Of a DNA stretch of 64,000 nt, positions 1 through 8,762 are shown piece after piece. Under the pieces are notes generated by a model. That model saw only the letters and a program-made list of their open reading frames with translations, searched no databases and had not been told where the DNA came from. This DNA is from JAWKMZ01 sp041391965. GTDB lineage: Bacteria > Bacteroidota > Bacteroidia > Flavobacteriales > Flavobacteriaceae. How positions within the stretch are numbered: position 1 is the stretch's first letter; every line of letters starts with the position of its first letter. Position numbers and translations under genes: made by a program. The stretch spans positions 124,001 to 188,000 of the forward strand of contig JAWKMZ010000004.1 of the NCBI GenBank assembly GCA_041391965.1. Direction: 5' to 3'.

Positions 1-854
1 ACGATCATACTAATGGACTTATTGCTGATTTAATTCACAATTATAAAATTAAAGAAAATGACCTTCAAGGATCGTTGCGACGTGAGAAATTCACAATTTC
101 TGTGGGTGATGAGCTACCAGCAGGTATTATCAAATTAGCTAAAGTGTATGTTGCTAAAAAACGTAAACTGAAAGTAGGTGATAAAATGGCTGGACGCCAC
201 GGAAACAAAGGTATTGTGGCTCGTATCGTTCGTCAAGAAGATATGCCTTTCTTAGAAGATGGAACACCTGTGGACATCGTTTTAAACCCATTAGGGGTAC
301 CATCTCGTATGAACATTGGTCAGATTTATGAAACCGTTCTTGGATGGGCTGGTCAGAAATTAAACAGAACCTTTGCAACACCAATATTTGATGGTGCAAC
401 TTTAGACCAAATCAATAAATTTACAGATGAAGCTGGAATTCCACGTTTCGGTCATACCTATTTATATGATGGTGGTACAGGAGATCGTTTTGACCAACCT
501 GCAACCGTTGGTGTGATTTATATGCTAAAACTTGGTCACATGGTTGATGATAAAATGCACTCACGTTCTATCGGACCATACTCATTAATTACACAACAAC
601 CACTTGGTGGTAAAGCACAATTTGGTGGTCAACGTTTTGGTGAGATGGAGGTTTGGGCATTAGAAGCTTATGGAGCTTCTGCAACCTTGCGTGAAATCTT
701 AACAGTAAAATCTGATGATGTGATAGGTAGAGCAAAAACTTACGAAGCAATCGTAAAAGGTGAGCCAATGCCAGAACCAGGACTACCTGAATCTTTCAAC
801 GTATTAATGCACGAATTGAAAGGATTAGGATTAGATATTAGATTAGAAGAATAA
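1..854 (+). CDS. rpoB: RNA polymerase beta subunit, C-terminal part (5' truncated by window)
   Basis: C-terminal 283 residues of the beta subunit of RNA polymerase. The reading frame is open from base 3, so the gene enters from outside the window; the TTG at 75 is not a start. The conserved catalytic-face segment KRKLKVGDKMAGRHGNKG is present, followed by DGTPVDIVLNPLGVPSRMN and the C-terminal clamp segment FGGQRFGEMEVWALEAYGA. These are universal beta-subunit signatures. It lies 77 bp upstream of rpoC in the usual rpoBC order and is surely co-transcribed with it. Nothing is unusual in the visible part. Confidence 0.98.
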   Translation, partial: DHTNGLIADLIHNYKIKENDLQGSLRREKFTISVGDELPAGIIKLAKVYVAKKRKLKVGDKMAGRHGNKGIVARIVRQEDMPFLEDGTPVDIVLNPLGVPSRMNIGQIYETVLGWAGQKLNRTFATPIFDGATLDQINKFTDEAGIPRFGHTYLYDGGTGDRFDQPATVGVIYMLKLGHMVDDKMHSRSIGPYSLITQQPLGGKAQFGGQRFGEMEVWALEAYGASATLREILTVKSDDVIGRAKTYEAIVKGEPMPEPGLPESFNVLMHELKGLGLDIRLEE

Positions 855-860
855 ATTGAA

Positions 861-922
861 GTATTCAGTCGCAGTATTTAGTTTTCAAAGAGAGACTGCA
901 TATTGCGACTGAGGCTGAATAC
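861..922. repeat. Imperfect inverted repeat between rpoB and rpoC
   Basis: The left arm GTATTCAGTCGCAGTAT (861-877) is complementary to a right arm at about 902-922 (ATTGCGACTGA, then an extra GGCT, then GAATAC). It could fold into a long hairpin in the rpoBC transcript. There is no T-run after it, so it is not a terminator. The arms are built from CAGT/ACTG-like units, which suggests a small dispersed palindromic element. Confidence 0.6.
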
Positions 923-931
923 TAAAAGAAA

Positions 932-3900
932 ATGGCAAAAAGACAAGATAAAAATACAGTACAGAAATTTAACAAAATTTCTATTGGTTTAGCGTCTCCA
1001 GAATCTGTTTTGGCAGCATCTCGTGGTGAGGTTTTGAAACCAGAAACTATTAATTATCGAACACACAAACCAGAAAGAGATGGTTTGTTCTGTGAGCGTA
1101 TTTTTGGTCCTGTAAAGGATTTTGAATGTGCTTGTGGTAAATATAAACGCATACGTTACAAAGGTATTGTATGCGACCGCTGTGGTGTTGAAGTAACCGA
1201 AAAGAAAGTACGTAGAGACAGAGTTGGACACATTAATTTGGTAGTTCCTGTAGCTCATATTTGGTATTTCCGTTCGTTACCAAACAAAATTGGATACCTT
1301 TTAGGCTTGCCTTCTAAAAAGTTGGATATGATTATCTACTACGAACGTTATGTCGTTATTCAACCAGGTAATGCTAAAAATGTGGATGGAGAACCATTGC
1401 AAAAAATGGATTTCTTAACCGAAGAAGAATACTTAAACATTATTGATAGCCTTCCACAAGAAAATCAATATTTAGACGATCACGATCCAAATAAATTTGT
1501 AGCAAAAATGGGAGCAGAATGCTTGATAGATCTGCTTGCACGAATTGATTTGAACGACTTATCTTTTGAATTACGCCACAAAGCAAACACTGAAACGTCT
1601 AAACAACGTAAAACAGAAGCGTTAAAACGTCTTCAAGTAGTTGAAGCATTCCGCGATTCTAACGCCAACCGCGAAAATCTTCCTGAATGGATGATTATGA
1701 AGGCTATTCCAGTAATTCCACCAGAATTACGTCCATTAGTACCTTTAGATGGTGGTCGTTTTGCAACTTCTGATTTGAATGATTTATACCGTCGTGTGAT
1801 TATTCGTAACAATCGTTTAAAGAGACTTGTTGAAATCAAAGCTCCTGAAGTGATTTTACGTAATGAAAAACGTATGTTGCAAGAATCCGTAGATTCATTA
1901 TTTGATAACACACGTAAAGCATCTGCAGTAAAAACAGATTCTAACAGACCACTAAAATCATTATCAGATTCCTTAAAAGGAAAACAAGGACGTTTCCGTC
2001 AAAACTTATTAGGTAAACGTGTAGATTATTCAGCACGTTCGGTAATTGTCGTTGGACCAGAATTAAAATTATTTGAATGTGGATTGCCTAAAAACATGGC
2101 AGCAGAATTGTACAAACCATTTATCATCAGAAAATTGATTGAACGTGGTATTGTAAAAACTGTCAAATCTGCAAAGAAAATTATTGATAGAAAAGAACCT
2201 GTAGTTTGGGATATTTTAGAGAATGTTTTAAAAGGACATCCAGTGCTTTTAAATCGTGCTCCTACATTACACAGACTTGGTATTCAGGCGTTTCAGCCTA
2301 AGCTAATTGAAGGTAAAGCTATTCAATTACACCCATTAGTATGTACAGCATTTAACGCCGATTTTGATGGTGACCAAATGGCTGTGCATTTACCATTAGG
2401 CCCTGAAGCTATTTTAGAAGCACAATTATTAATGTTGGCTTCTCACAATATCTTGAATCCAGCTAACGGTTCTCCTGTAACTGTACCTTCTCAAGACATG
2501 GTTCTTGGTTTATATTACATGACTAAGCAACGTAAGTCAACGGATGAAGTAAAAGTAAAAGGTGAAGGATTGACTTTCTATTCTGCTGAAGAAGTTAACA
2601 TTGCTTACAATGAGAAAAAAGTTGATTTGAATGCAACTATCAAAGTAAGAACCATTGACTTTAATGAAGAAGGAAAATTAGTACCTCAAATTATTGAAAC
2701 AACCGTTGGACGTGTATTGTTTAACGAAAAAGTTCCAGCTGCTGCAGGTTATATCAATCAGGTGTTGACCAAAAAATCATTGCGTGATATTATTGGTAAT
2801 ATTCTTAAAGTAACTTCGGTTCCTGAAACAGCTGAATTCCTTGATGAAATTAAAACTTTAGGATATAAATTTGCCTTCCAAGGTGGTTTGTCATTCAGTT
2901 TAGGAGACATTATTATTCCTGCTGAAAAACAAGGCATGATTGATAAAGCTAACGGTTTGGTAGATGGTATCATGGCCAATTATAACATGGGATTGATTAC
3001 CAACAATGAACGTTATAACCAAGTTATTGATATTTGGACATCAACCAATGCAGAATTGACTGAATTGTCAATGAAACGTATTCGTGAAGACCAACAAGGG
3101 TTTAACTCAGTATATATGATGCTCGATTCTGGAGCTCGTGGATCTAAAGAACAGATTCGTCAGCTTACAGGAATGCGTGGATTGATGGCAAAACCTAAAA
3201 AATCGAATGCTGGTGGAGGTGAAATTATTGAAAACCCTATTCTTTCTAACTTTAAAGAAGGTCTTTCAATCTTAGAATACTTTATTTCAACCCATGGTGC
3301 TCGTAAAGGTCTTGCCGATACAGCTCTTAAAACAGCCGATGCTGGATACTTAACACGTCGTTTGGTTGATGTCTCTCAAGATGTGATTATTTATAGTGAA
3401 GACTGTGGAACATTAAGAGGTATTGAAGTTTCTGCCTTAAAGAAAAATGAAGAAGTTATAGAGTCTCTTGAAGATAGAATTGTTGGTAGAACCTCATTAA
3501 ATGACGTTTATAATCCAATAACAGAAGAACTTTTAGTAAGTGCAGGAGAACATATTAATGATGTAATAGCAAAACGCATTGGAGATTCTCCAGTAGAAGC
3601 TATTGAAGTACGTTCTGCATTAACTTGCGAAGCTAAACAAGGAATTTGTTCTAAATGTTATGGACGAAACCTTGCTACTGGTAAAATGGTACAACGTGGT
3701 GAAGCTGTTGGTGTTGTTGCTGCCCAATCTATTGGTGAGCCAGGAACACAGTTAACATTACGTACCTTCCACGTTGGTGGTATTGCTGGTAACATTTCTG
3801 AAGAAAACAAATTGACTGTTAAGTTTGATGGTATTGCTGAAATAGAAGATTTAAAAGTTGTAAAAGGAACTGACAACAATGGCGATGCTGTTGATGTGGT

Positions 3901-5233
3901 AATTTCTCGTACATCTGAATTCAAATTAGTGGATGCTAAAACAGGAATCACATTGAGCACCAATAATATTCCTTATGGGTCATTTATCTACTGTAAACCA
4001 GGTGATAAAGTGAAAAAAGGCGATGTCATTTGTTCTTGGGATCCATATAATGGTGTTATTATTTCTGAGTTTGCTGGTAAAGTATCTTATGAAAATATAG
4101 AACAAGGTGTTACATATCAAGTAGAAATTGATGAGCAAACAGGTTTCCAAGAAAAAGTAATTTCTGAATCAAGAAACAAGAAATTAATTCCGACGTTGCA
4201 CATTGAAGATGCTAAAGGAAATGCTATCCGTTCATACAACTTACCAGTTGGAGCCCATTTAATGATTAATGATGGCGAGAAGATTAATGTTGGTAAGGTC
4301 TTGGTAAAAATTCCTCGTAAATCAGCAAAAGCTGGTGATATTACAGGAGGTTTACCACGTGTAACCGAGTTATTTGAAGCGCGTAACCCTTCCAATCCTG
4401 CTGTTGTAAGTGAGATTGATGGTGTGGTTTCTTTTGGAAAAATCAAGCGTGGTAACCGTGAGATTATCATCGAATCTAAATTAGGTGAGGTTAAAAAATA
4501 CTTGGTAAAATTATCAAATCAAATTCTTGTGCAAGAAAATGATTATGTAAAAGCAGGTATGCCATTATCTGATGGCTCTATCACACCTGATGATATTTTA
4601 AATATCAAAGGACCTTCTGCAGTACAACAATATTTAGTAAACGAAGTACAAGAAGTTTACCGTTTGCAAGGTGTTAAAATTAACGATAAACATTTTGAAG
4701 TTGTTGTAAGACAGATGATGCGTAAAGTACAAATTATTGATTCTGGAGATACCATTTTCTTAGAAGATCAATTGGCACACAAATCAGATTTCATTGAAGA
4801 AAATGATAAAATTTTTGGAATGAAAGTGGTTGAAAACGCTGGAGATTCTAAAACCTTAAAACCAGGTCAAATCATTACGCCTCGTCAATTAAGAGATGAA
4901 AACTCTATTTTGCGTAGAGAAGATCAACAATTAGTAGAAGCAAGAGATGCACGTCCAGCAACGGCAACTCCAATACTGCAAGGTATTACGAGAGCATCGT
5001 TACAAACTAAATCGTTTATCTCGGCAGCATCCTTCCAAGAAACTACTAAGGTTCTTAATGAAGCAGCAGTAAGTGCTAAAGTTGACGACTTAGAAGGCTT
5101 GAAAGAAAATGTGATTGTAGGACATAGAATTCCTGCAGGAACAGGTGTAAGACGCTATGAACATATCATTGTAGGTTCTAAAGAAGAATTCAATGAAATG
5201 ATGAAAGCTAAAGAAGAGTTTAATTATAATTAA
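932..5233 (+). CDS. rpoC: RNA polymerase beta' subunit
   Basis: Full-length 1433-aa beta' subunit of RNA polymerase. The N-terminal zinc site (Cys66, Cys68, Cys81, Cys84) is intact. The absolutely conserved Mg-binding motif NADFDGDQMAVH lies near residue 475, and the second zinc cluster (EDCGTLRG ... CEAKQGICSKCYGRN) at about 823-910. The trigger-loop region with SIGEPGTQLTLRTFH follows. Length and insert pattern fit the Bacteroidota form. It forms the rpoBC operon with the upstream partial gene. The ATG at 932 is the only sensible start. Confidence 0.99.
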   Translation: MAKRQDKNTVQKFNKISIGLASPESVLAASRGEVLKPETINYRTHKPERDGLFCERIFGPVKDFECACGKYKRIRYKGIVCDRCGVEVTEKKVRRDRVGHINLVVPVAHIWYFRSLPNKIGYLLGLPSKKLDMIIYYERYVVIQPGNAKNVDGEPLQKMDFLTEEEYLNIIDSLPQENQYLDDHDPNKFVAKMGAECLIDLLARIDLNDLSFELRHKANTETSKQRKTEALKRLQVVEAFRDSNANRENLPEWMIMKAIPVIPPELRPLVPLDGGRFATSDLNDLYRRVIIRNNRLKRLVEIKAPEVILRNEKRMLQESVDSLFDNTRKASAVKTDSNRPLKSLSDSLKGKQGRFRQNLLGKRVDYSARSVIVVGPELKLFECGLPKNMAAELYKPFIIRKLIERGIVKTVKSAKKIIDRKEPVVWDILENVLKGHPVLLNRAPTLHRLGIQAFQPKLIEGKAIQLHPLVCTAFNADFDGDQMAVHLPLGPEAILEAQLLMLASHNILNPANGSPVTVPSQDMVLGLYYMTKQRKSTDEVKVKGEGLTFYSAEEVNIAYNEKKVDLNATIKVRTIDFNEEGKLVPQIIETTVGRVLFNEKVPAAAGYINQVLTKKSLRDIIGNILKVTSVPETAEFLDEIKTLGYKFAFQGGLSFSLGDIIIPAEKQGMIDKANGLVDGIMANYNMGLITNNERYNQVIDIWTSTNAELTELSMKRIREDQQGFNSVYMMLDSGARGSKEQIRQLTGMRGLMAKPKKSNAGGGEIIENPILSNFKEGLSILEYFISTHGARKGLADTALKTADAGYLTRRLVDVSQDVIIYSEDCGTLRGIEVSALKKNEEVIESLEDRIVGRTSLNDVYNPITEELLVSAGEHINDVIAKRIGDSPVEAIEVRSALTCEAKQGICSKCYGRNLATGKMVQRGEAVGVVAAQSIGEPGTQLTLRTFHVGGIAGNISEENKLTVKFDGIAEIEDLKVVKGTDNNGDAVDVVISRTSEFKLVDAKTGITLSTNNIPYGSFIYCKPGDKVKKGDVICSWDPYNGVIISEFAGKVSYENIEQGVTYQVEIDEQTGFQEKVISESRNKKLIPTLHIEDAKGNAIRSYNLPVGAHLMINDGEKINVGKVLVKIPRKSAKAGDITGGLPRVTELFEARNPSNPAVVSEIDGVVSFGKIKRGNREIIIESKLGEVKKYLVKLSNQILVQENDYVKAGMPLSDGSITPDDILNIKGPSAVQQYLVNEVQEVYRLQGVKINDKHFEVVVRQMMRKVQIIDSGDTIFLEDQLAHKSDFIEENDKIFGMKVVENAGDSKTLKPGQIITPRQLRDENSILRREDQQLVEARDARPATATPILQGITRASLQTKSFISAASFQETTKVLNEAAVSAKVDDLEGLKENVIVGHRIPAGTGVRRYEHIIVGSKEEFNEMMKAKEEFNYN

Positions 5234-5245
5234 ATAAAATTAAGA

Positions 5246-5283
5246 CCGCTTCATTTTTTGAATAAAAACTAAAAATGGAGCGG
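5246..5283 (+). other. 13-bp stem-loop between rpoC and the DUF3467 gene
   Basis: Arms 5246-5258 (CCGCTTCATTTTT) and 5271-5283 (AAAAATGGAGCGG) pair over 13 bp with one G-T pair and a 12-nt loop. No T-run follows on the plus strand. It therefore looks like a processing or stabilising hairpin, or an inefficient attenuator, rather than a classic terminator. Confidence 0.55.
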
Positions 5284-5311
5284 ATTTGATTGTAAATTTT
5301 AAGATTTTAAA

Positions 5312-5632
5312 ATGATGAGCGATACTAAAGAGACACCAAAACCAGGACAAATTAATATTGAATTAGACGAGAAAATTGCTGAAGGGACTTATTCAAATTT
5401 AGCAATCATTAATCATTCAGTATCTGAATTTGTAGTTGATTTTGTAAGCATTATGCCAGGAACTCCTAAAAGTAAAGTGAAATCGAGAATTATCTTGACA
5501 CCACAGCACGCAAAGCGTTTGCTTAAGGCTCTTGGTGAAAATGTAAAACGTTTTGAAAAAGCTCATGGTGAAATTAAAGATTACGAGCAACCACCAATTC
5601 CATTGAATTTTGGACCGACTGGACAAGCATAA
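5312..5632 (+). CDS. DUF3467 domain protein
   Basis: A 106-aa protein matching the DUF3467 family from memory: GQINIELDEKIAEGTYSNLA, then NHSVSEFVVDFVSIMPG, then a C-terminal basic/amphipathic segment (LTPQHAKRLLKALGENVKRFE). The family is small, cytoplasmic and of unknown function, and in Flavobacteriaceae it typically follows rpoC, as here. Two ATG codons lie together (5312, 5315); the first was taken. It probably shares the rpoBC transcript through the hairpin upstream and ends at the strong terminator at 5638. Confidence 0.85.
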   Translation: MMSDTKETPKPGQINIELDEKIAEGTYSNLAIINHSVSEFVVDFVSIMPGTPKSKVKSRIILTPQHAKRLLKALGENVKRFEKAHGEIKDYEQPPIPLNFGPTGQA

Positions 5633-5637
5633 AAAAA

Positions 5638-5668
5638 AGCCTTTGAAAATTTCAAAGGCTTTTTTTTA
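5638..5668. terminator. Bidirectional rho-independent terminator
   Basis: Perfect 11-bp stem (AGCCTTTGAAA / TTTCAAAGGCT, 5638-5660) with A-runs on the left and T-runs on the right. It serves both the DUF3467 gene on plus and the 4Fe-4S gene on minus. Confidence 0.93.
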
Positions 5669-5678
5669 AATAAATTTT

Positions 5679-5906
5679 TTAAGCCACTTCCTTATTATAG
5701 TGAAATTTTAAAGCACCAGAAGGGCATTTTTTTATTTGATTAATAATTTTTTTGGTAGGTGCACCATCAACATCTATCCAAGGTATAACGGTGTTTCTAA
5801 AGACATCTGAGAGTTCTTTTGCACAACGTCCAGCGTTGACACAAACACAAGGCTCGTAAGTTATAGTAATATCTCTATTACTAAAGTGATTAGCATTTGC
5901 TTCCAT
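5679..5906 (-). CDS. Divergent 4Fe-4S mono-cluster protein (Fer4_19 type)
   Basis: A 75-aa protein of the Fer4_19 (divergent 4Fe-4S mono-cluster) family. The diagnostic pattern is YEPCVCVNAGRCAKEL near residues 17-32, then PWIDVDGA and the terminal CPSGAL motif. The clustered cysteines would hold one Fe-S centre. The partner and electron acceptor are unknown; in many genomes the family sits next to a GNAT acetyltransferase, which is absent here. The gene ends in the shared terminator and stands alone. About 200 bp upstream of it hold no gene. Confidence 0.85.
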   Translation of the reverse strand: MEANANHFSNRDITITYEPCVCVNAGRCAKELSDVFRNTVIPWIDVDGAPTKKIINQIKKCPSGALKFHYNKEVA

Positions 5907-6113
5907 AAGTAGTTCAATTTGGGGTTTGAATCTATTTTAAATTTGAGAAGTTGGCTTCGCAATTCCTAAATTTATCGTTTAAATGTAATAAAATATCGAT
6001 TAAATACAATATTTATTTTTTATAATCGATGAACGACATCATAAAAATCAATAATCAAAATCCGATTTCCAACGTTCAAAGTTTTGGAATTTGGAATTTA
6101 AAAAATTCAAATT

Positions 6114-7703
6114 TTATTTATATTCAGATGTAAAATGAAATTTAATACTTGGATACTTTTGTTGTGTCATCTGTAATGAAAAAGCTGAATCTGCTAAAAA
6201 TACTAATTGATTTTGTTTGTCTTTAGCAAGAAAACGTTGTTTAACTCTTAAAAAATCTTTGAACTCTTCACTTTTAGTATCTTCAGGATCTACCCAGCAG
6301 GCTTTAAAAACATTTAGGTTTTCATAAGTACATTTGGCACCATATTCATGCTCTAATCGGTATTGAATTACTTCGTATTGTAGGGCTCCAACGGTTCCAA
6401 TGACTTTTCTTCCGTTGAGTTCTAAAGTAAATAACTGTGCAACACCTTCGTCCATTAATTGATCAATGCCTTTAAATAATTGTTTTGATTTTAATGGGTC
6501 AGCATTGTTGATATATCTAAAATGTTCTGGTGAAAAACTTGGGATGCCTTTATAATTGATGATTTCGCCTTCGGTAAGAGTATCGCCAATTTTAAAATTT
6601 CCAGTATCGTGTAAACCTACAATATCACCTGGATAAGAAACATCTATAATCTCTTTCTTTTCAGCAAAAAAAGCATTAGGACTTGAGAATTTTAATTTTT
6701 TACCAAGTCTTACATGTAAATACGGTTTATTTCTTTCAAAAGTACCAGATACAATTTTTATAAATGCCAATCGGTCTCTATGGTTGGGATCCATGTTGGC
6801 ATGTATTTTAAACACAAACCCTGTAAACTCTTTTTCTTCTGGCTTTACCAAACGCTCTTCACTTTGTTTTGGTCTTGGTTTTGGAGCAATTTCTACAAAA
6901 CAATCTAACAATTCGCGTACACCAAAATTATTTAAAGCCGAACCAAAAAAGACAGGTTGCAAATGACCCTCTAAATAGGCTTGTTTGTCAAACTCAGGAT
7001 AAATGCCTTCCACCAATTCTACGTCGCCACGTAAAGTGTTTGCGGCTTTATCACCAACTAATTTAGTTAATTCAGGTGATTGCAAATCGGAAATTTCAAT
7101 TGTTTCTTCAATATTTTTTCGACTGTCGCCACTAAACAAATTAATATTTTTTTCCCAAAGGTTGTAAATGCCTTTAAAATCGTAACCCATTCCAATCGGA
7201 AAACTCATTGGGACGACTTTCAAACCTAATTTTTGTTCCACTTCATCTAACAAATCAAAAGCATCTTTTCCTTCTCTATCCAATTTATTGATAAACACAA
7301 TCATCGGAATATTTCGCATACGACAAACTTCTACCAATTTTTCTGTTTGTTCCTCAACACCTTTTGCAACGTCAATAACCACAATCACACTATCAACAGC
7401 AGTCAGCGTTCTAAAGGTGTCTTCAGCAAAATCCTTATGACCTGGTGTGTCTAAAATATTGATTTTGACACCATTGTATTCAAAAGCTAAAACAGAAGTT
7501 GCTACAGAAATTCCACGCTGACGCTCAATTTCCATAAAGTCACTCGTTGCACCTTTTTTGATTTTGTTACTTTTTACAGCACCAGCTTCTTGAATAGCAC
7601 CACCAAAAAGCAGTAGTTTTTCGGTTAAGGTCGTTTTACCAGCATCAGGATGCGAAATGATACCAAAAGTACGTCGTCTGTTTATCTCTTTAAGAAAACT
7701 CAT
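6114..7703 (-). CDS. prfC: Peptide chain release factor 3
   Basis: A 529-aa translational GTPase that recycles RF1/RF2 after peptide release. It carries G1 (SHPDAGKTTLTEK), the switch segment RQRGISVATS, G3 (DTPGHKDF) and G4 (INKLDRE) in order, then RF3-specific C-terminal domains (LQYEVIQYRLEHEYGA). The ATG at 7703 (MSFLKEI) was chosen: it matches the family N-terminus, whereas a TTG five codons upstream does not. A TATCTTTG -7 element lies about 24 bp upstream on minus. It is the first gene of a divergent pair with idi. Confidence 0.96.
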   Translation of the reverse strand: MSFLKEINRRRTFGIISHPDAGKTTLTEKLLLFGGAIQEAGAVKSNKIKKGATSDFMEIERQRGISVATSVLAFEYNGVKINILDTPGHKDFAEDTFRTLTAVDSVIVVIDVAKGVEEQTEKLVEVCRMRNIPMIVFINKLDREGKDAFDLLDEVEQKLGLKVVPMSFPIGMGYDFKGIYNLWEKNINLFSGDSRKNIEETIEISDLQSPELTKLVGDKAANTLRGDVELVEGIYPEFDKQAYLEGHLQPVFFGSALNNFGVRELLDCFVEIAPKPRPKQSEERLVKPEEKEFTGFVFKIHANMDPNHRDRLAFIKIVSGTFERNKPYLHVRLGKKLKFSSPNAFFAEKKEIIDVSYPGDIVGLHDTGNFKIGDTLTEGEIINYKGIPSFSPEHFRYINNADPLKSKQLFKGIDQLMDEGVAQLFTLELNGRKVIGTVGALQYEVIQYRLEHEYGAKCTYENLNVFKACWVDPEDTKSEEFKDFLRVKQRFLAKDKQNQLVFLADSAFSLQMTQQKYPSIKFHFTSEYK

Positions 7704-7726
7704 AATTATAAATTGCAAATGGGTTG

Positions 7727-7734
7727 CAAAGATA
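7727..7734 (-). promoter_or_regulatory. TAnnTTTG -7 element for prfC
   Basis: The minus strand reads TATCTTTG at 7734-7727, matching the flavobacterial TAnnTTTG consensus, 24 bp before the prfC ATG. No clear TTG -33 box is visible. Confidence 0.5.
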
Positions 7735-7807
7735 CTTTATAATTTATGATTTCAGAATTAGGTTTCAGATTTTATATAGAGAATGATAATAATAATATTT
7801 TAGTTGG

Positions 7808-7815
7808 TATTTTTG
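7808..7815 (+). promoter_or_regulatory. TAnnTTTG -7 element for idi cluster
   Basis: TATTTTTG lies 7 bp before the idi ATG, so the transcript would have a very short leader. The -33 box is weak. Confidence 0.5.
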
Positions 7816-7822
7816 TTGTTCT

Positions 7823-8362
7823 ATGAAAGAAGAACAGGTTATTTTAGTCAATGAAAACGATGAGCCAATTGGTTTGATGCCAAAAATGGAAGCTCATGAA
7901 AAAGCCGTGTTGCACAGAGCATTTTCGGTGTTTATTTTTAATGCAAATAACGAGCTCATGTTGCAACAACGTGCTGCACATAAATACCATTCGCCTTTGC
8001 TTTGGACCAATACGTGTTGCAGTCACCAACGTGATGGCGAAACAAATATTGAAGCAGGAAAACGACGATTGCAAGAAGAAATGGGTTTTGAAACGGAATT
8101 AAAAGATACCATTTCGTTTATTTACAAAGCACCTTTTGATAATGGCTTGACAGAACATGAATTTGACCATATTTTAGTTGGGCATTTTAATGAAAATCCA
8201 ACCATCAATCCTGATGAAGTTGCCAATTGGAAATGGATGCCTTTAGAAGCTGTAAAAGACGATATGGCAACACATCCCAATTTATATACCGAATGGTTTA
8301 AAATTATTTTTGACAAATATTACCAGCACATAAATTTAATAAACCATGAAAGTAACCGTTAG
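7823..8362 (+). CDS. idi: Isopentenyl-diphosphate delta-isomerase, type I
   Basis: A 179-aa Nudix-fold enzyme interconverting isopentenyl and dimethylallyl diphosphate for isoprenoid synthesis. The active-site cysteine lies in NTCCSHQRDGE (Cys65/66), with the Nudix-like segment EAGKRRLQEEMGFE after it and the acidic/metal segment TEHEFDHI near residue 115. Length is normal for the short bacterial type. Its 3' end overlaps the next gene by 17 bp in another frame, so translation is coupled with the pterin synthase-like gene. This idi/PTPS/manA order is common in flavobacteria. Confidence 0.95.
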   Translation: MKEEQVILVNENDEPIGLMPKMEAHEKAVLHRAFSVFIFNANNELMLQQRAAHKYHSPLLWTNTCCSHQRDGETNIEAGKRRLQEEMGFETELKDTISFIYKAPFDNGLTEHEFDHILVGHFNENPTINPDEVANWKWMPLEAVKDDMATHPNLYTEWFKIIFDKYYQHINLINHESNR

Positions 8363-8756
8363 TAGAAAAGCGCATTTTAATGCGGCTCACAGATTGTACA
8401 GAAAAGATTGGACTGATGAAAAAAATGCTGAAATTTTTGGTAAATGCAGCAATCCTAACTATCATGGACATAATTACGAATTAACAGTGAGTGTTACTGG
8501 AAGAATCAATAGAGAAACAGGTTATGTAATTGATATTCAAGTTTTAAAAGATATAATTAAGAGTGAAATTGAAGATGCTTTTGATCATAAGAATTTGAAT
8601 ATTGAAGTGCCAGAGTTTAAAGACTTAAATCCGACAGCTGAAAATATTGTAGTAGTCATCTATAATAAAATTAGAGTAAAACTTGATAGTCAATTAGACT
8701 TGGAAGTTGTGCTTTTTGAAACACCTCGTAATTTTGTAACTTATTCAGGAAATTAA
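8346..8756 (+). CDS. 6-pyruvoyl-tetrahydropterin synthase / 6-carboxytetrahydropterin synthase family
   Basis: A 136-aa T-fold enzyme. The three zinc ligands are His15 (in HFNAAH), His40 and His42 (in YHGHNY). The catalytic Cys34 sits in GKCSNPN, and the conserved Glu lies in the C-terminal ETPRN motif. The family acts on dihydroneopterin triphosphate, giving either 6-carboxytetrahydropterin (QueD, queuosine path) or 6-pyruvoyl-tetrahydropterin. Sequence alone does not decide between these, and no other queuosine genes are nearby, so no symbol is given. It overlaps idi by 17 bp and precedes manA by 6 bp. Confidence 0.9.
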   Translation: MKVTVSRKAHFNAAHRLYRKDWTDEKNAEIFGKCSNPNYHGHNYELTVSVTGRINRETGYVIDIQVLKDIIKSEIEDAFDHKNLNIEVPEFKDLNPTAENIVVVIYNKIRVKLDSQLDLEVVLFETPRNFVTYSGN

Positions 8757-8762
8757 AAACAA

